Of a stretch of 64,000 nucleotides of DNA, positions 47,349 through 59,496 are shown piece after piece. The translations under genes were made by a program, and so were the position numbers. This DNA comes from Sequoia sempervirens (taxonomy: Eukaryota > Streptophyta > Pinopsida > Cupressales > Cupressaceae), in contig VDFB02270651.1 in NCBI GenBank assembly GCA_007258455.2, forward strand, positions 699,480,217 to 699,544,216. The letters are read 5' to 3'. Below the pieces are notes generated by a model, which was given only the letters and a program-made list of their open reading frames with translations, had not been told where the DNA came from and did no database searches. Position 1 is the first letter of the stretch. Every line of letters begins with the position of its first letter.

Positions 47349-50300
47349 ATGGTGTACAAATTTTCAATCCCTGTGTTTGATGGATTTGACTATAGTGAGT
47401 GGAAAGTGTAAATGATAGGTTACCTGATCTCTCTTGGATTCAAGACTTGGAAAGCTATTGAGACAAAATATGTTGAGCCAAAAAGTGGTCCTTCTTTTTC
47501 AGATGATATTTCTACCTATGAGGAAAATGAAAAGGAAAGGTATGTAATCTATTGTGCTTTATCTAAGATTGATAAGACAAAAGTTATTTCATTAGGCACT
47601 ACTTATGAAGTGTGGGAAAAGTTGAAAGATATTTATGAAGGAAATGATACAGTCAAATTATCAAAGAAGCTAACAACAAAGCACATATATGAGAACTTGA
47701 AAATGGAATAAGGTGAAGACATTGCAAGCTACTTTCAGAGGGTTCCTATTGATATTACAACAAATGAAGTCAAAAATCAAGGTGTTACTTTGATAGATGA
47801 AGATGTAATGGAGAATATTTTGATGACCCTACTAGAGAGTTATAGTGAAAAGGTCTCAGCTACTGAGGAAGTGTATGATCCAAAGAAATTCACTAAAGAA
47901 AAACTATTTGGCACCTTGACCGTATTTGAAATGAGGAAATTTGGAAAAAGAAAAGGAGAAAACTAAAATAGCATTCAAAGCCACTAAGACAGAAGATAAT
48001 CTAGATAGTGAAGGTTCAGAGGAGTTGGAAGCAAACTTTACAAGGAAACTGAAGATAGGTATTGACAAGTACAAAGGTATGTTACCTTTTAAATGTTTTA
48101 GTTGTGGAAATATTGGTCAGTATTTTTCAAGATGTCCAAATAGAGCCATACACAAAAAGAATAGAGATAATAAAGAAAAAAAAGGACAAAAAGTTCAAGA
48201 AATTATATTATGTTAGAGAAGATGCAAGAATTTCTGATGATGAATTTTATTTTGAGGATGATAAAGATGAATTATTTTTTCTAGCCTTGGAGAATAAATC
48301 TGTGTCTACTAGCCATGGAAGATGTGCAAGGGAATGTGGTCTAGAAAACAAGAAGAGATGGAAGGTACTCTAGTTACTGCCTTTAGGCTAGACAAGATGA
48401 AGACTATTGGGTGATTGACAGTGGCTGCTCAAATCACATGACCAGAGATAAAGTAAGTTTACTAAACTTGACAAGTATGATGGAGGATTAGTCATGTTTG
48501 GAGATGATTCTAGTGCAAAGATTGTTGGAAAAGGAACAATTAGGTTTGATGGAAAACACAATACTGATGATGTCTATTATGTTAAGGGCTTAAGGCATAA
48601 TATTTTGAGTGTTGGAAAAATGTGTAGCAAAGGATTCAAGCTTGTGTTTCAGGATAATACCTGTGAGATTAGAAAAGGACCTAGAACTGTGGTATCTATA
48701 GGAAGAACACAAGGAAACATTTATCAGCTTAAGGGTGTTGATGGTTAGTGATGAAATTTGAATATGGTACCAAAGGATGGGACATGTAAACTTTGACAAT
48801 ATAATCAAGATTAGTTTAAGAGAAGTTGTCTAGGATCTGCCTAAAATCACAAAGCCTACCAATATTGTTTGAAAAAATTGTCAGTTCGGAAAACAAACTA
48901 GATGCAGTTTTAAAGGAAAAGAGCAATCAACTACCAAAATGTTGGAATTGATCCATACAGACCTCTGTGGTCCCACAAGAATAGGAAGTCTTAATGGTGA
49001 TGGGTATTTTATGCTTTTAATTGATGATTATTCATCAATGACATGGGTTACTTTTCTTAGGGAGAAATCTCAAGCTCTAGACAGATTCAAAGTGTTCAAG
49101 GCTATGGTAGAGAATGAAGTGAACCTGAAAATAAAATGCTTAAGGTTTGACAGAGGTGGAGAATTCACCTCTAGTGAGTTTAATACATTTTGTGAAGAGC
49201 ATGGTATAAAGAGACATTTTTTTGCTCCTAGAACTCCTCAACAGAATGAAGTTGTTGAGAGGAAGAACCAAATTGTTGAAAGAGGCAAATGTACCTGGTG
49301 TATACTAAAGAGAAGCAATCCACGCTATTGTTTACATTATCAATAAAGTTCAGATCAAAGGTAACAACACAAAAACTCCTTATGAACTGTGGACTAGCAA
49401 GATTCCTACTGTTAAGTACTTTAAGGTGTTTGGAAGCAGATTTTATATTAAAAGAGATGATGAGAACCTTGGAAATTTTGATGCAATATGTGATGAAGGT
49501 ATTTTCCTTGGATATTCAACTAATAGAAAAGCTTATAGATGCTTCAATAAAAGATTGAGAAAGATAGTTGAAAGTACAAATGTAAAAGTTGATGAAGATA
49601 TGCATAGACCAGCTGAAATAAGTGAAGTTGAACCAGATGAACCTATCTACGAACAAGTACAATGAGAGAATAAGGAAGAAGAAGATATTGAATTGCTCCT
49701 AAGACTCCAAAATATGTATAGAAAAATCATCCTGAAGAACAGATAATTGGAGACAAAAGTGAAGGTGTAAAGACAAGAAGCAAAGTTCTAGCAGCTGAGG
49801 TAAATTTTTGTTTACTTTCTAGAATAGAACCTAAATCGGTATGTGAAGCATGAAAAGATGAGAATTTAGTTAGAGCAATGAAAGAGGAATTACAACAAAT
49901 AGAAAAGAATCAGACATGGGAACTAGTTCCTAGACTGGTAAACAAGAACATAATTGGTACAAAGTGGGTGTTTAGGAATACATTGAATGAGAATGGAGAA
50001 GTAGTAAGAAACAAAGCAAGATTTGTATGCAAAGGTTATTCACATGTTGAAGGAATAGACTTTGAGGAGATATTTTCCCTAATGGCAAGAATGGAGGCTA
50101 TTCGGATGTTTTTGGAATTTTCTCCTCACAAAGATTTCAAGGTATATCAGATGGATGTTAAGTCTGCATTGCTGAATGGAGAATTGGAAGAATAGGTGTA
50201 CATGGAATAGCCAGAGGGATTTCAGTTATCAGATAAACCGGACATGGTCTGTAAGTTGAAAAAGGAACTATATGGACTTAAACAGGCTCCTAGAGCATGG

Positions 50301-51357
50301 TATGCAAGGTTGGATAGATATTTGACACAACAAAGGTTTAGCAAAGGCTTCGCAGACAATAATCTTTGTTTCAAAGTTGAAGGAAACATAATGTTGATAG
50401 TGGTTGTGTATGTTGATGATATTATCTTCGGAGGAAATGAGGGTATGTGCAACAAATTTACAAAGGATATGTAAAAAGAGTTTGCAATGTCTATGATTGG
50501 TGAGTTGAATTTCTTTCTTGTACTTCAAGTGAATCAAACTGATAAGGATGTATTCATTTCACAATAAAAGTATGTCAAATTATTTTTGAAGAAGTTTAGA
50601 ATGGATGACTCCAAACTGGTATGTACCCCTATGGTGACTAGATGTAAACTGAGTAAGGATGATGAATCTCCTAAAGTTGATCAGAGCATGTAGATCTATG
50701 ATTGGTGGACTGTTATATCTTAATGCTGCTAGACCAGATATCATACATTCAGTATGTTTGGTTGTCATATTTCAAGTAGAACCTAAAGAAGCACATGTTA
50801 TAGCTTTGAAGAGGATATTCAGATATCTAAGAGGCACTCTGAATTATGGCATGTGGTATCCTAAGGATACTAATTTCACTTTGAGTGCTTACACTGATGC
50901 ATATTGGGTTGGTTGTGTGGATGACCAGAAGAGTACAAGTGGTGGTGCATTATTTCTTGGAGGAAGATTAGTTTCATGGCTAAGCAAGAAATAGGATTCA
51001 GTTTATTTATCCACTACAGAGGTTGAGTACATTGTAGTAGCATCTTGTTGCACACATGTATTATGGATGAAGCAAAAATTGAAGGATATAGAAGTGATAT
51101 GTTATGAGCCTATCCCTATCTTCTGTGATAATACAAGTGCAATAAATATTTCAAAGAATTTGGTAATGCATTGAAGGAAAAAACACATATCTATCAGATA
51201 TCATTTCTTTAGAGAAAAGGTATTAGAGAATGAAGTCAGGCTGGAATATGTGCCTACAAAGGATCAAATTTTTGATATATTTACTAAGGCTCTTCTGAAG
51301 GATAATTTTAAGTATCTCTGGGAGAAGTTGGGGGTTACTGCCCCTCCTTCAAACTAG
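47349..51357 (+). pseudogene. Copia gag-pol polyprotein, multiply broken
   Basis: Gag opens at ATG 47349 (MVYKFSIPVFDGFDYSEW), with stops at 47409 and 47709 and frame slips near 47940 and 48190. The zinc knuckle CFSCGNIGQYFSRC (48094-48135) has Gln for the His ligand. Protease: VIDSGCSNHMT (48411). Integrase: zinc region with WYQRMGH and NCQFGKQTRC (about 48770-48905), core with HTDLCGP, DDYSSMTW and NEVVERKN (48939-49270), then TPYELW. RT: KWVFRNTLNENG, ARFVCKGY, LKQAPRAWY and YVDDI (50409-50423). RNase H: YTDAYWVG, STTEVEYI, CDNTSAINISKN and VRLEYVPTKDQ, ending TAG at 51355. Domain order PR-INT-RT-RH is that of Ty1/copia. At least ten stops or slips make it dead. Confidence 0.9.
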
Positions 51358-51708
51358 GTGCACATAGAGGTGCATCAGTCCATTCAATCTACAAATTCTT
51401 CATTTGTCTTGACTGATGACTGGGGTCTACTCCTCAAGGGGAGTAGGAAGTATCATTGTTGCAGTATGAGATGTGGGTGAACTCCTAAGGGCGATTGATC
51501 AGACTCCTTGTTTTTTTCCATTGATTTCAAAGGGGGAGAGAGAGTCGTGTGAAAAGTAAAAAGTTGAAAGGAGGAGAGATGTTGAAAGAGAATATTGTAA
51601 GGAAAAGAGAGTGCAAGAATGTTGTGTAGGTTTTCTAATCTAGAAAATAAAGGAGAGTGTGTATTGTGTCTTTAGTGTTTTTTCACATCATGTGTTGCCA
51701 TCAATGAC
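51358..51708 (+). other. Copia 3' UTR with a second polypurine tract
   Basis: CAAAGGGGGAGAGAGAG at 51528 lies 180 bases before the tract word at 51708. The upstream copy follows TTGATTT and the downstream one follows TCAATGA, like the pairs in the 1-15 kb elements. Confidence 0.68.
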
Positions 51709-51720
51709 AAAGGGGGAGAT
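51709..51720 (+). other. Polypurine tract of copia element
   Basis: AAAGGGGGAGAT lies directly before the 3' LTR. Confidence 0.9.
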
Positions 51721-53233
51721 TTTTGCAAGTATGAATGAGTATGGTGGTGTTGTCATTACAGTTGTCATTGATGTCAACACAATATAGGTTGTTGTAGAGA
51801 AAGGAATCAAATGATTGTAGGTTGTGCATATATAGTTGAGATACTGTAGAGATGGTGTGAGTACATGGAGCTATCTTTATGGTGTTGCAGGTGTGTTGAT
51901 ATGATGAGTTGCCAAGTTTTTTTTATAAATAGTGAAGAAAAAATTGAGTGTGTGTTCATAATGTGCTGTGGTTTGTGCTCTGCATTTCTTCTGTGTTGAA
52001 TTTATGCTTGTGCAGATCTGAAGTGTTGTTTAAAGGTATTCTTGGCTGATATATCCTGGATTAGAGCTTCTGGTTTGATGGAGAATGAAAGTTGGGTTCA
52101 CCAGTGTGTGAACTGGTCTAGAAGAGTTGTTTGTCTATGGAGTGGGAGAAATGTATTTGCTCTGCAGTCCTCTACTGGTCTATTTCAGGTCTTGCAGATC
52201 TGGTAGAAGGCTTGTAATGGTGTTATCTGAGTTCTATCAAAGGTGTTTGTGGTTTAGTGCTCCAGAAGACTTGTTTTAGAATTACTATATGTGTTTGTGA
52301 AGTCTGGATGGACTGATGGAAAGTATTATGTGTATGAAGGTTTTTGCATTAGCTTCAAATGAATCTGAAGGTATCTAAGATATGTTCCAGTGTATGGTGA
52401 AGCGTGTTGTGTGTTGTGTATGTTATCTTCTTGTTACGAAAGTGTGTTCTTCAAAGTTCATTGGTTTTTTCATTAGGTTTGGCCGACCTAGTGTTTACAC
52501 GTCATGCGAAGGATACGTATCAATTGAGGAAGCATGTGATTGATTTGAGATGTTGTTTTGGGTCTTGGTTAAGTGTTGGTTTGGTTTTCTCCCATTCTCT
52601 TCCACCACAAGAATGTTGAGTTTCTGACCTAATTTGAATTTATACTATGAAGTGTGTGTAGCCAACCTTGGAGAAAGTTTCTAAGGTTGAAGATGGTATA
52701 AATACAAGTCAAGATGTTAAGGATTGTTAGGGCAACAAGTTTTGAAAAACAAGTGTGTGAAAGTGAATTAAGGTAGCAGTAGTTTAATGTGTTAGACTCC
52801 TGAAAGTAGTGAGCTAATGGTGTCTACAATTCTTTGATCAAGGTTGTGGATGTGTGCATGATGTTGTGGTGGATTTTCTATTATCTTTCTTTATCTATAG
52901 ATAGTGAGCCCCCCTTCTGTATAGTGAGTCCTATCTATAGGCAATGAGCCTCCCTTCTGGACAGTGAGTCCTATCTTTGGTAGTGAGCCTCTTTATTATT
53001 AGTTTTGCAATTACTTATATTGTGACTTAATCCTCACTGTGGTTTTTCCCTTATTGGGTTTTCCACATAAATTTGGTGTTTCTTGTGTTGATATTGCTTT
53101 CTATTATTTGTATTTCATGCTCATACTTAATAATGGATTAAAGTGGATGTGGAGTTAATAATTGTTTGAGATTTGTGAATGTGATTTGTGAAAATTGATT
53201 CACCCCCTCTCAGTTGTCTTGTGCATTTCAACA
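51721..53233 (+). repeat. 3' LTR of copia element (1513 bp)
   Basis: It begins TTTTGCAAGTATGAATGAG (5' LTR: TGTTGCATG...) and ends TTTCAACA. It is clearly diverged from the 5' LTR by many substitutions, so the insertion is old. Confidence 0.9.
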
Positions 53234-53237
53234 AAAT

Positions 53238-54893
53238 AATGCAAGGGATGTCGTCCCCTCAAGGGGAAATAATACCATAAACTTTGGGCCTTAGGTTGAG
53301 AAAATCTAACCTAAGTGGAATAAATAACTCAGAGAATGTTAGATTCCAAGCCTATGAAAGCTTTATGGAACATGACCAATTTTTCAAGACACAAGCTTTC
53401 TAGGAGTATGTAAGGAGGGTAATGAAGGATGAGTATACCAGATTGGTGCAAACAAGGAGAAGTGAAAGCCCAGAGAAGCCCCAAGAGATTATTAAAGCTA
53501 AGGTTTGAGATGAAATCAGGGCCAAGTATTTGAATATTTCTATAGATGAGGGCAGGGCATTGGTGAGGAAGAGTGGAGTGTTATTACTCCTAGAATGGGA
53601 CACAACATCAACAATTGATTTTGACACTGTGAGAAGAGAGGATGCCCCCATTTTTAATAGTGAAGAAGTTACATTGGCTTTGTAGAGGTCACTTTTTAGT
53701 CAGCAATGGGATACTCTTGCTATTTGGGCTCTAGCGCCAACCACCAAAAATACTAAGGTTGTAGAACCTATCCCAAGTGTAAGAGGAGGCTTAATTAAAA
53801 AAGAGTTTCAGATAAATCTACCTTGGAGGCAACAACCATGATTTTTAATGTGGGACAATTCACCAAGGCCATGGTTGAGTCACTAATAGTGGAAAGGGAC
53901 AATTTTAGAACCAAATATATTGAGGTGTTTGTTGAGTATAACTCAAGCCAACAAAAGATGGCTCGAATGAAAACTCAAATGGCTATGTGGAAACAACAAT
54001 TGCAAGCATTGTAGCCTAGTACCTCACATGCTGCAATTTTTCCTCATCCTTCCCCAATTTTTTCATCTCCACAAACTCAAGAGGAGGCTACCCCCATTGA
54101 ATCTGAAGATGTAGAAATGACACAATCAACTCCTAAAACATTAGATGCACCTCAATTTGAGGAAGTTACTAAGAAGGAGTTGATGGAAAAGCTCAAGAAA
54201 TATGAAGATGGGATGGATGTTCTTTTTCATTTGAATAATATGAAGATTGTGATAATAGTACTTAAGCACTTTAATAATGGGGTAGAGAAAAGGTTAATTA
54301 GTATTCATGCCAATTATTCTTTAATGTTTGATTCCATTAAAAACCTTGATGGAGATAAATATATTGCTATTTTTTTAATGTATAAGTGGATTCCAAGGGA
54401 TCAAATGATGATAGATATGGTCGTTGCATCCTCTCATGATGAAGATAAGCCTCCAAAGATACTTCCAACTATAAGATTTGTAATGGACATAACTGGTTCT
54501 CAACTTCAAGGGTTGATTGAAGCCTTAGATGTGAAGATTAAGAAATTGGTTAAGAAGTTTTATGATTATAATTTTTTTCTTCTTCCAAACATTCTAAATG
54601 AGAAGGGTGAAGTTAATTCCTTGTAGGAGTGGAAAGACCAATAAATTCAAGTAATAACTTCCCAGGCTAAAAAAAATTGTGATGAAATGGATTTAGATAT
54701 GCTAAGGAACAGTATGGATAGGATCATGCATACAAGGGATTTCCTTGAATATTTTGATAAGCAAGGAAATCAAGTGGAAGTTAGGTATAGCCCATATAGA
54801 ACAAAGGTAGATAGTATTATGGGGTTTGACTGACCAAAAGAGGAGGAGTTTGCACTGTGGAAGTCGAATTATATTGACATATTGGAAATATAA
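53238..54893 (+). pseudogene. Unknown ORF, right part, after copia insertion
   Basis: This frame continues that of 45607-45752 if the element and one target copy are removed. It shows SENVRFQAYESFMEHDQFF, EYVRRVMKDEYTRLVQTRR, KYLNISIDEGRALV, then (after a slip near 53815) MIFNVGQFTKAMVES with a coiled-coil-like Gln/Met/Lys run, a Pro/Ser/Thr-rich linker, and KKELMEKLKKYEDGMDVLF through LNEKGEVNSL (54117-54624), ending near 54891. Stops occur at several points, for example after KTQAF and IIKAKV. Its make-up (helical, linker, helical) resembles the ORF family of the first 15 kb. I cannot name it. Confidence 0.5.
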
Positions 54894-55670
54894 ATTGCTA
54901 TAAGTTGGAGTGAATGACAACAATTTTGGTTGGTGGTTCTACAAAAATGAAGTTCAATAAGAAGAGTGCAATACGTGGCCTTGAAATAGTGTAGATCAGG
55001 CCTTAGATATATCAATGTTCATACGTTGCACTTTTTCAGTTTTAAATATGGTGACAAGGACTGCAGACGTGGAATTACTTTGGTGTATTCTCTCTTTCAC
55101 TTTATGCTTTTCTTCTGCAAGTTTTTAAAGCACGTGGACTATAATGTTTTCTCATAGAAAATATTATTTTTCACTGACTAAAGGAACCTTTTGGAAGGCG
55201 GGGAAATCTTCATCAGCAAATGAAAAGAAATTTTTCCTTATATGTATTCCCCCTCTTGGAAATGCAAATATAATTGCTCAGGGGTGTTTTGAAATTAAAA
55301 TTGAAATGTAAGTCAAATGAAAATGTGACTAAATGTGTAATTTTTCCTAAAGCTTGTTGCTCCCTTGTTCTTATAAAAGGGAATTCAAGGCCAATTGCAC
55401 GAGTCTTTGGTTGAGAGAGATTTTGTACTCATGTAATCGATTTTGAAATACAAGCACAGAGGAATAGGATTATTGTTGAGTCTTAAGTTGAATTTGATTT
55501 TGTAATAAGCATAATAGTCTTACAAAAATAATGTCATTTGAATGAGAAATGCAAATTATGAAGTAGATTCTTTCCTTTTGTTTCTTGTCATACAAATTAT
55601 TAATAAAATGACCAAGGATCCTTTGATTAGTCTTATTATTAACATATTATTAAAAATTTCATATTTTAAT
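54894..55670. other. AT-rich stretch without a recognised gene
   Basis: No coding similarity was seen. TATAAAAGGGAATTCAAGG near 55374 looks like a promoter TATA box followed, about 60 bases on, by TTTTGTACTCATGTAATCG. It could be the end of an LTR or of the unknown ORF unit. Confidence 0.35.
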
Positions 55671-55779
55671 TGTGTTAAACATGTACTCAGTGATTCATCA
55701 CTCAACTCAATCCTTAATAACACATTAACTATAGAAAATGTGTCTCAACCTTGTAATTACATAAGGTACTATTTAGCCG

Positions 55780-56322
55780 ATGATGACTGGGGGTGTGCAG
55801 GGGATCCCCCCACAATAAAGGGTCCATGGGGATCATCCCCCTGGCTGGGGGTTCGAGGGAAGCGTGTCCCAATAGGGGCTTAGGGGCAGTGCTCCCGAAG
55901 TTAAAATTTTATATACACCTTACTATTGTAAATCTAGACCTTTCATCATTAGTTCTCATATCTAATGGTTGATATTTTATTAGCTTGACTTGCCTTAGAT
56001 TACGATTGTGTATTGTGATGTATGTCTGATAGTGTTCTTGTTGTCTCTAAATCTTTGAGTGGTGTTACTCCTATGAAAAGCTTGCTCTGCAAGTATATTG
56101 TAATCTTTGTGATTGTTGAATAATATATTGGGTAGATTTTGGAGTGGGGTTTTTCTCCCAAAAGGGTTTTCCCCATGTAAATCATTGTTTTGTGGTATGC
56201 ATGATATTTGCATTTATTTGTGTTTAAGTTTCTATAATTGTTAAAGATCTATAAAAGGTTTTGCATTATTCACCTCTCAAGATTAGTGTAGGAAGTTATT
56301 TTGCTACCTTAGCTTCCTTACA
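55780..56322 (+). mobile_element. Copia-type 5' LTR (left edge uncertain)
   Basis: The right end, CTTCCTTACA, is followed by a primer-binding site at 56325. The LTR has a G/C-block area (55790-55890, GGGG and CCCC runs) and the U5 motif GGGTTTTCCCCATG near 56163. The left terminus was not found and no matching 3' LTR is in the window. Confidence 0.6.
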
Positions 56323-56324
56323 AG

Positions 56325-56336
56325 TGGTATCAAAGC
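56325..56336 (+). other. Primer-binding site (initiator Met tRNA), one mismatch
   Basis: TGGTATCAAAGC stands two bases after the LTR end; consensus is TGGTATCAGAGC. Confidence 0.8.
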
Positions 56337-56446
56337 TTGGTCATCTTTGGTTTCAATTATGGGTTGTTGGGTTTTATGAACTAATCCAAATTTCAGTGGG
56401 AGCTTGTGTAGAAGAAGCTTTGTGATCTTGTTGCAGGAATTTTCAG

Positions 56447-56953
56447 ATGGCAAGTTCATCGAGGAGAATAGAGGTGGATAAATTTTCTAGAAATAATTTT
56501 AAAATGTGGAAGCTGAAGATGGAGGATCTAATCATAGATCAAGATCTATGGGATGCTATTGATGAGAATGTTTCAAGGCCTACAAATCTTACTTAGGCTG
56601 CTCAATATGATATTATGGACCGTAAAGCGAAGGGTCTAATTAGATTGTGCTTGGAAAACTCTTTTTTAATCAATGTCCATGAAGAGAACTCTGCACATAA
56701 ACTATAAAAGAATATTGGTGAGATGTATCAAGAAAAATATTTAGTGAACAACATTTTCTTTAGGAAGAAATTGTATTCCTTTAGAATGGAAGAGGGTGGA
56801 AGAATTACAGACCACCTAGAAGCATTCAATATGTTGGTGGCTCAATTGGCATCAGTTGGTATCAAAATGGATGAGGAAGAGAAATGTCAGATCCTATTTT
56901 GTTCTTTTCCTAATTCATGGGATTCTCTTGTTATGGCTATTGGGAGTACTTAT
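56447..56953 (+). pseudogene. Copia gag N-terminal part, cut by a CACTA-like terminus
   Basis: ATG 56447 opens MASSSRRIEVDKFSRNNF, then KMWKLKMEDLI, KAKGLIRLCLENS, KLYSFRMEEGGRITDHLEAF and VAQLASVGIKMDEEEKCQ, the UBN2-type gag of plant copia elements. In-frame stops occur near 56596 (TAG, likely from CAG) and 56704 (TAA). The frame ends after MAIGST at the word CACTAGTGG, where a CACTA-like sequence begins. The zinc knuckle and pol are absent from the window. Confidence 0.85.
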
Positions 56954-57175
56954 CACTAGTGGAATTTGGCAAATAAATGACTACATGACTAAAAAATTTA
57001 GTCACGTGACTAAATGTTTTAGTCACGTGACTAACACTAGTAGAATTTGACAAATAAATGACTAATTTGGTCATTTATAAGTGACTAATTTGGTCATTGG
57101 GTAAAATCATGACTAAATGACTAAATAAATGACTAATATTAGACAAATAAAAATGACTAAATAAATGTGCTCATT
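56954..57175 (+). mobile_element. CACTA-like transposon terminus with subterminal motif array
   Basis: CACTAGTGGAATTTGGCAAA at 56954 and CACTAGTAGAATTTGACAAA at 57035 form a direct repeat 81 bases apart. Both resemble the CACTAGTAGAA ends of plant En/Spm elements. Two perfect palindromes (56997-57014, 57019-57034) and many TGACTAA/TTAGTC words follow, like the subterminal transposase-binding arrays of this class. No opposite terminus was found, so the element is partial or longer than I could trace. Confidence 0.55.
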
Positions 57176-57362
57176 ATTAAAATATTGGCCATAATTTTCA
57201 TTTTAATAAACATACTCTAAAACCTTCATCAAGACCTTATTTTCGATCGTAGCCTGCCATAATTAATAATAAAATATTACAAATAAAATTACTAATTAAT
57301 AGTTTTTGTGGAATAAATATTTTGTTTTTGTGGAATAAAATTACAATAATATTCTAAAAAAT
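57176..57362. other. AT-rich spacer
   Basis: No feature was recognised between the CACTA-like end and the helicase fragment. Confidence 0.4.
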
Positions 57363-57630
57363 GTGCTTATTGCCCCTTTTAGTCATGGTCTCTGTCGTCA
57401 AATCCCACTCAAAATGGCATGGGCCTTAATAATACACAAATCACAAAGCCTAACACTTGAAAAGGCAACAATCAATATCAACAATGTAGATCAGTATGAC
57501 CTCACATTAACAACTATTTCTAGAGTGTGTGAACTTGCAAGCCTATGCATAAAACTAGCTTTCACATTTCAATGATATGCACGCATGCAACAAAGTCCAT
57601 AGGTAGCTCGTTGAAAGCAAGAACACTTAT
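57363..57630 (+). pseudogene. PIF1-like helicase C-terminal fragment (Helitron-type)
   Basis: The frame reads GLCRQIPLKMAWALIIHKSQ, then SLTLEKATININNVDQYDLT and TTISRVCELASLCIKLAFTFQ. It matches the last conserved motifs of PIF1-family helicases (Q-P-L-x-AWA-x-T-IHKSQG-x-TL and the GLT-xx-A-x-SRV motif). Ser replaces the Gly of HKSQG. A TGA at 57573 sits where coding similarity continues (YARMQQSP), followed by more stops. PIF1-like helicases unwind DNA; in plants most such fragments come from Helitrons. No Rep domain or Helitron ends were seen. Confidence 0.72.
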
Positions 57631-58908
57631 TGGCATTATCAAATTCAAACTCTTGAATGGACACTAATACATAAAAGAAATATAGGTTAGTTACTTTGAT
57701 TTTATCAACTACATTTTTCCCACTTCCAACCAAAAAACCCTCATTGCATACTTAGTTACAAATTTTCTCCAATGATTAATCCAAATTCCTTCTTTCAAAA
57801 AAGTAGTCATACACTACACATGAAACATTAATATCAACTTTCTCTAAAACATGAGCAAAAAAACATCTTTCTTTTCTCTTTCTAACAATTTTCCTACAAG
57901 TATGCAAATACATAAAGCAACAACAAAATAAGACCAAACACTCTCACAACTCAACCATTTTTCTGGCACTAAATGCCATTGGAGTTCCTCATTTATGTCA
58001 TATTTTATTTCGACATTAAGTCCCAACTCTAGATTTTCTCGAGATAATTTCCTTTCACAAACTAGATACTCATTTGTAGATTGTCATAGCAATATTTGCA
58101 ATTACACTCCTTCAAATTTGAATGTGGATTTTCTTTTCTAGGATTGTAATTGAATGCACCTAAATCCTTATGATATGGCTTCAAATTTGAATGTACCTTT
58201 ACTTTTCCTTTATAGTAATTGAACATCTTATGTAAGGGAACTCCAATTATTTGGAATTCATGTCATTATGAAAAACACTCATTATTTGCAAGCTTTCTTG
58301 CTACCTCTTATTTAAAGTTCTAGTATAATTAGCCTTTGTGGATTGAGATGGATTATATTCAGACTATGAAACATCTTTATTATGCAAAAACAATATCTAT
58401 TGATCTATTTGATGTTTTCTTGATTGTACTATTTAGATATCTATGTTCATATATCATTGGTAGATATAAACAACAAAAAAATAGAACAACTATTAAGCTT
58501 TTAAACTTTAAAAATCTACACAAATGACTAAAAAAATAGGAAAAATTATTAGCACAAATGATGACAAAGGCTTTAAAAAAGAGAATCAAAAGAAAAGGTA
58601 ATTTGTAGGTATTGGCAACACAAATTATTGTGCATGATTTATTAGTTTAAAATATAGTAAACTTCAAATTTATTTCAAAAAACATAAACTATATTGCCTG
58701 TAGTATCCAAACACATTGACAACAACTTTAATAATACTACTACTTTATGTAGTAACCAACTATAACCTTGAAGACCAAGATCCAATTTTTTCAATTTTGG
58801 TTAAACACTTTTTGACATTCTTATGTGGTTTTGTTATTTGTTTTTTTGCAACATCAACTTTTGCACGAAATGAATGAGAAGTAATTGGTGAACATCATGG
58901 CTTTCAAA

Positions 58909-59010
58909 TCACCCCCACTTAAAAGCAAAAAGTGAAGTTACTAGCTAATGTCTTTTAAAGGATTAATTTAAAGTGAATAGATATTATTTTAAAAATTTAG
59001 AACATGTCTA
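58909..59010 (+). repeat. Direct repeat, first copy (partner 59497-59599)
   Basis: From TCACCCCCACTTAAAAGCAA to GAACATGTCTA, with few differences from the partner 588 bases downstream. Confidence 0.85.
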
Positions 59011-59496
59011 TTATGATAATTACTATTTTTTTATTAATAATGTCTATTGCATGATTTATAATTATGAGGATTTTTTCCTTCATGTCAATTTCCTTTTATA
59101 ATACATAATTTAGAATCTATGTATGCAACTAGACTTATGTCTATACAGTCTAATAAATTTTATATTAATTCAGAATGGTGTTAAGGGCCGCACACAATAC
59201 ATGAAAATCTAAGGCCAACAAAAATGAGTTCTATGAGTAGAATTAAAAAATATATTTTTAATTACTTTTATTTCATAAAAGTATACTTATAGGTGCGGGA
59301 AAATTCACCACCATGAAAATTCATCTCAAAGGAAAATTCACCACCACAATTCAAATCAAATTTTCTCTATGATGATGAATTTTTAGTCGAGGTGAATTGC
59401 TAGTGGTGAATTGCTAGAGAAGAGAGTATTATTTTCTTAAAAATTAGTATGATGTGTTGTCCCTTTTTAATAAAGATGTAATTGTCTTTTTATAGT

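Larger units (their letters stand above)
45753..53233 (+). mobile_element. Ty1/copia LTR retrotransposon, full length but decayed
   Basis: The order is 5' LTR (45753-47291), initiator-Met primer site (47294), gag-pol remnant (47349-51357), 3' UTR, polypurine tract (51709-51720) and 3' LTR (51721-53233). Integrase lies before RT, the hallmark of Ty1/copia. Flanks read GAAAT on the left and AAAT on the right, a probable 5-bp target duplication with one base lost. It sits inside an older unknown ORF. Confidence 0.92.
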
